DNA of 5,304 bases from Candidatus Zixiibacteriota bacterium. Lineage in GTDB: Bacteria; Zixibacteria; MSB-5A5; JAABVY01. Below, piece after piece: positions 3,958 to 5,304 of the stretch (position 1 is its first letter; each line of letters starts with the position of its first letter). The DNA lies in contig JAABVY010000083.1 of the NCBI GenBank assembly GCA_011777135.1, positions 10,283 to 15,586 on the forward strand, given 5' to 3'. The notes beneath the pieces are model-generated. The model did not search any database, had not been told where the DNA came from, and was given only the letters and a program-made list of their open reading frames with translations. The position numbers were made by a program, and so were the translations under genes.

Positions 3958-5271
3958 ATGAAAAAGTTCATTATAATTGCAATTGTGTTAATCATAGCGG
4001 CCCTGGGCTACTACTTTTTCGTTTACGGTAAAAACGGCGACGACAATCCATTTGAAATCGACCAGATCACTGCTGAGGCCTTCAAGGGGGACCTTGTGGT
4101 TTCGATCCATTCCAATGGCCGTGTGACCCCGGTACAGACTGTCGAAATAAAATCCAAAGCCTCGGGCGAGATAATCGAACTTGCAGTTGATGTAGGTGAC
4201 TATGTTAATAAAGGGGACCTAATCTGCCGTCTCGATACTACAACTGTCATGAATAGCTACCTGCAGGCCAAGGCTGACCTGAATGTCGCCCAGGTTACAG
4301 TGAAAAAGCGCCAGCGGGAATTTGAACGGCAGAAGACCCTTTTCGAAAAGGACCTCCTGTCCGAGCAGGAACTGGACAATACAGAGCTGCTCCTTGAACA
4401 GGCCAAAGCCTCGCTGGTCAGAGCTGAAGCGGCATTTTCCATTGCCGAGGAACAACTCCAGGATACCGAGATACGCTCTCCCATAAGCGGAATTGTCCTG
4501 CAGAAGCAGGTTGAAGAAGGCCAGATTATATCTTCGGGCGTATCGACGGTCACGGGTGGTACCCTCATTATGCAGATAGCCGAGATGGATTCTGTCTATG
4601 TTGTGGCCGAGGTTGACGAAACAGATATCGGGCAGGTTGAAACCGGGCAGAGAGTCAAGGTCAATGCTGATGCTTATCCGGATATGAATTTTGAGGGACG
4701 GGTACAAAAGATAGCGCCCATGGCCACAGTCGAGCAAAATGTAACCGTCTTTGAGGTTACCACGCAAATTGACAACAGCGAAGGTTTCCTCAAGGCCGGG
4801 ATGAACAGTTCGATCGAAATCATAACAGCCGAGGCCTATGGCGCGGTGCTGGTGCCCAATGATGCTATCAAGGATCCAGAGGCCGTCGGCTACACAGGCG
4901 AAATCGCTCAGGGGGAGCAGAAAATTGGCGGAGAAGAAGGACAGAAACGCCCCAGCCGAGAAGAAATGCGCGAAAGGATGAAGAATATGACCCCGGAAGA
5001 GATCGCCGAATTTCGCAAGCGCCGCCAGGAACAGATGGAGGCCATGGCCGACAAAAAGGTAGTCATGGTCAAGCGCGAGGGAGAATTTGTGCCACAGCTG
5101 GTTACCGTGGGCAAATCAAATCTGGATTACACCCAGGTCATCTCCGGAATTTCGATCGGTGATACTGTTGATGCTACGCCGGTATCGCTTATGATGCAGC
5201 AGCGGGCCGAGATGCGTGAGCGTTTCGAACGGCGCAGCGGTTCCATGGGCGGTTTAAGAAAAAGCGAATAA
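3958..5271 (+). CDS. Periplasmic adaptor subunit of a tripartite efflux pump (MacA/HlyD family)
   Basis: A 437-residue membrane-fusion protein that would link an inner-membrane transporter to an outer-membrane channel. Residues 4-23 form an N-terminal membrane anchor after MKK, with no lipobox Cys. The first biotinyl-lipoyl half is at about 57-93 (VEIKSKASGEI, DVGDYVNKGD). A long helical hairpin rich in Gln, Glu, Lys and Ala spans about 97-170, with the turn near LLSEQELDN. The second lipoyl half is at 171-192 (IRSPISGIV, VEEGQII). The beta-barrel covers about 212-290 (YVVAEVDETDIGQVETGQ, FEGRVQKIAP, LKAGMNSSIEI) and a membrane-proximal domain reaches the C-terminus (QLVTVGKS, ISIGDTV). An unusual charged segment at about 313-365 interrupts that last domain between LVPNDAI and KVVMVK. 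The lipoyl and barrel motifs resemble MacA-type adaptors that serve ABC transporters, but an RND partner is possible because the partner gene is outside the window. An alternative start at 3946 adds four residues. Confidence 0.88.
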   Translation: MKKFIIIAIVLIIAALGYYFFVYGKNGDDNPFEIDQITAEAFKGDLVVSIHSNGRVTPVQTVEIKSKASGEIIELAVDVGDYVNKGDLICRLDTTTVMNSYLQAKADLNVAQVTVKKRQREFERQKTLFEKDLLSEQELDNTELLLEQAKASLVRAEAAFSIAEEQLQDTEIRSPISGIVLQKQVEEGQIISSGVSTVTGGTLIMQIAEMDSVYVVAEVDETDIGQVETGQRVKVNADAYPDMNFEGRVQKIAPMATVEQNVTVFEVTTQIDNSEGFLKAGMNSSIEIITAEAYGAVLVPNDAIKDPEAVGYTGEIAQGEQKIGGEEGQKRPSREEMRERMKNMTPEEIAEFRKRRQEQMEAMADKKVVMVKREGEFVPQLVTVGKSNLDYTQVISGISIGDTVDATPVSLMMQQRAEMRERFERRSGSMGGLRKSE

Positions 5272-5291
5272 TTCTCGACTGAGATAAATAT

Positions 5292-5298
5292 AAAAAGG
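5292..5298 (+). promoter_or_regulatory. Likely ribosome-binding site for the next gene beyond the window
   Basis: AAAAAGG occurs 20 bases after the adaptor stop and six bases before the window ends. This suggests that a downstream gene, plausibly the pump's transporter, starts just past the edge and is cotranscribed. No start codon is inside the window. Confidence 0.35.
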
Positions 5299-5304
5299 TC
5301 TGCG

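Noticed and set aside
4219..4767. 182-residue minus-strand open frame opposite the efflux adaptor
   Set aside because: It is an antisense shadow of the helical hairpin and barrel codons, with no family resemblance and no Shine-Dalgarno.

Overview
The window is about 5.3 kb of ordinary-looking bacterial chromosome with tightly packed genes on both strands and roughly even base composition. It comes from a Gram-negative-type bacterium, because one gene encodes a periplasmic adaptor of a tripartite efflux pump. It also comes from a selenium user, because its selenophosphate synthetase is itself a selenoprotein. I cannot name the species. A candidate-phylum or deltaproteobacterial-like lineage would fit, but that is only an impression.

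Layout, left to right. (1) The last 57 codons of an alpha/beta-hydrolase on +. (2) A strong hairpin between convergent genes. (3) A metallo-beta-lactamase-fold protein on - that keeps its Cys-x-Cys-x-x-Cys cluster but has lost the catalytic metal-ligand motif. (4) A 176-bp divergent promoter region. (5) A two-helix potassium channel with a cytosolic RCK/TrkA module on +, carrying a TVGYRE filter and a strong internal ribosome-binding site just before the RCK module. (6) Convergent with it on -, a compact TrmO-type tRNA methyltransferase, lying downstream of selD in a two-gene operon. (7) selD itself. The uninterrupted open frame starts only at Leu36 (a TTG). The true gene extends upstream through an in-frame TGA (Sec20) to an ATG at 3797, giving 349 residues. 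(8) A 160-bp divergent region. (9) A MacA/HlyD-type efflux adaptor on +, probably the first gene of an efflux operon that runs off the right edge.

The most valuable result is the selD correction. The TGA sits where SelD enzymes carry their catalytic Cys/Sec. It is followed at the canonical distance by a stem-loop closely resembling the E. coli fdhF SECIS element, including GGU as the seventh codon after TGA. Automated gene calling would truncate this gene by 35 residues and remove the active site. Other notable points are the MBL-fold pseudoenzyme, the MthK-like internal start, and promoter-like sequences placed so close to two start codons that leaderless or near-leaderless mRNAs are plausible.

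Functionally the genes look like separate small units: selenium and tRNA metabolism (selD-trmO), ion transport, efflux, and two hydrolase-fold proteins. I see no defence system, mobile element, CRISPR array or RNA gene here. No stretch longer than 300 bases lacks a gene.
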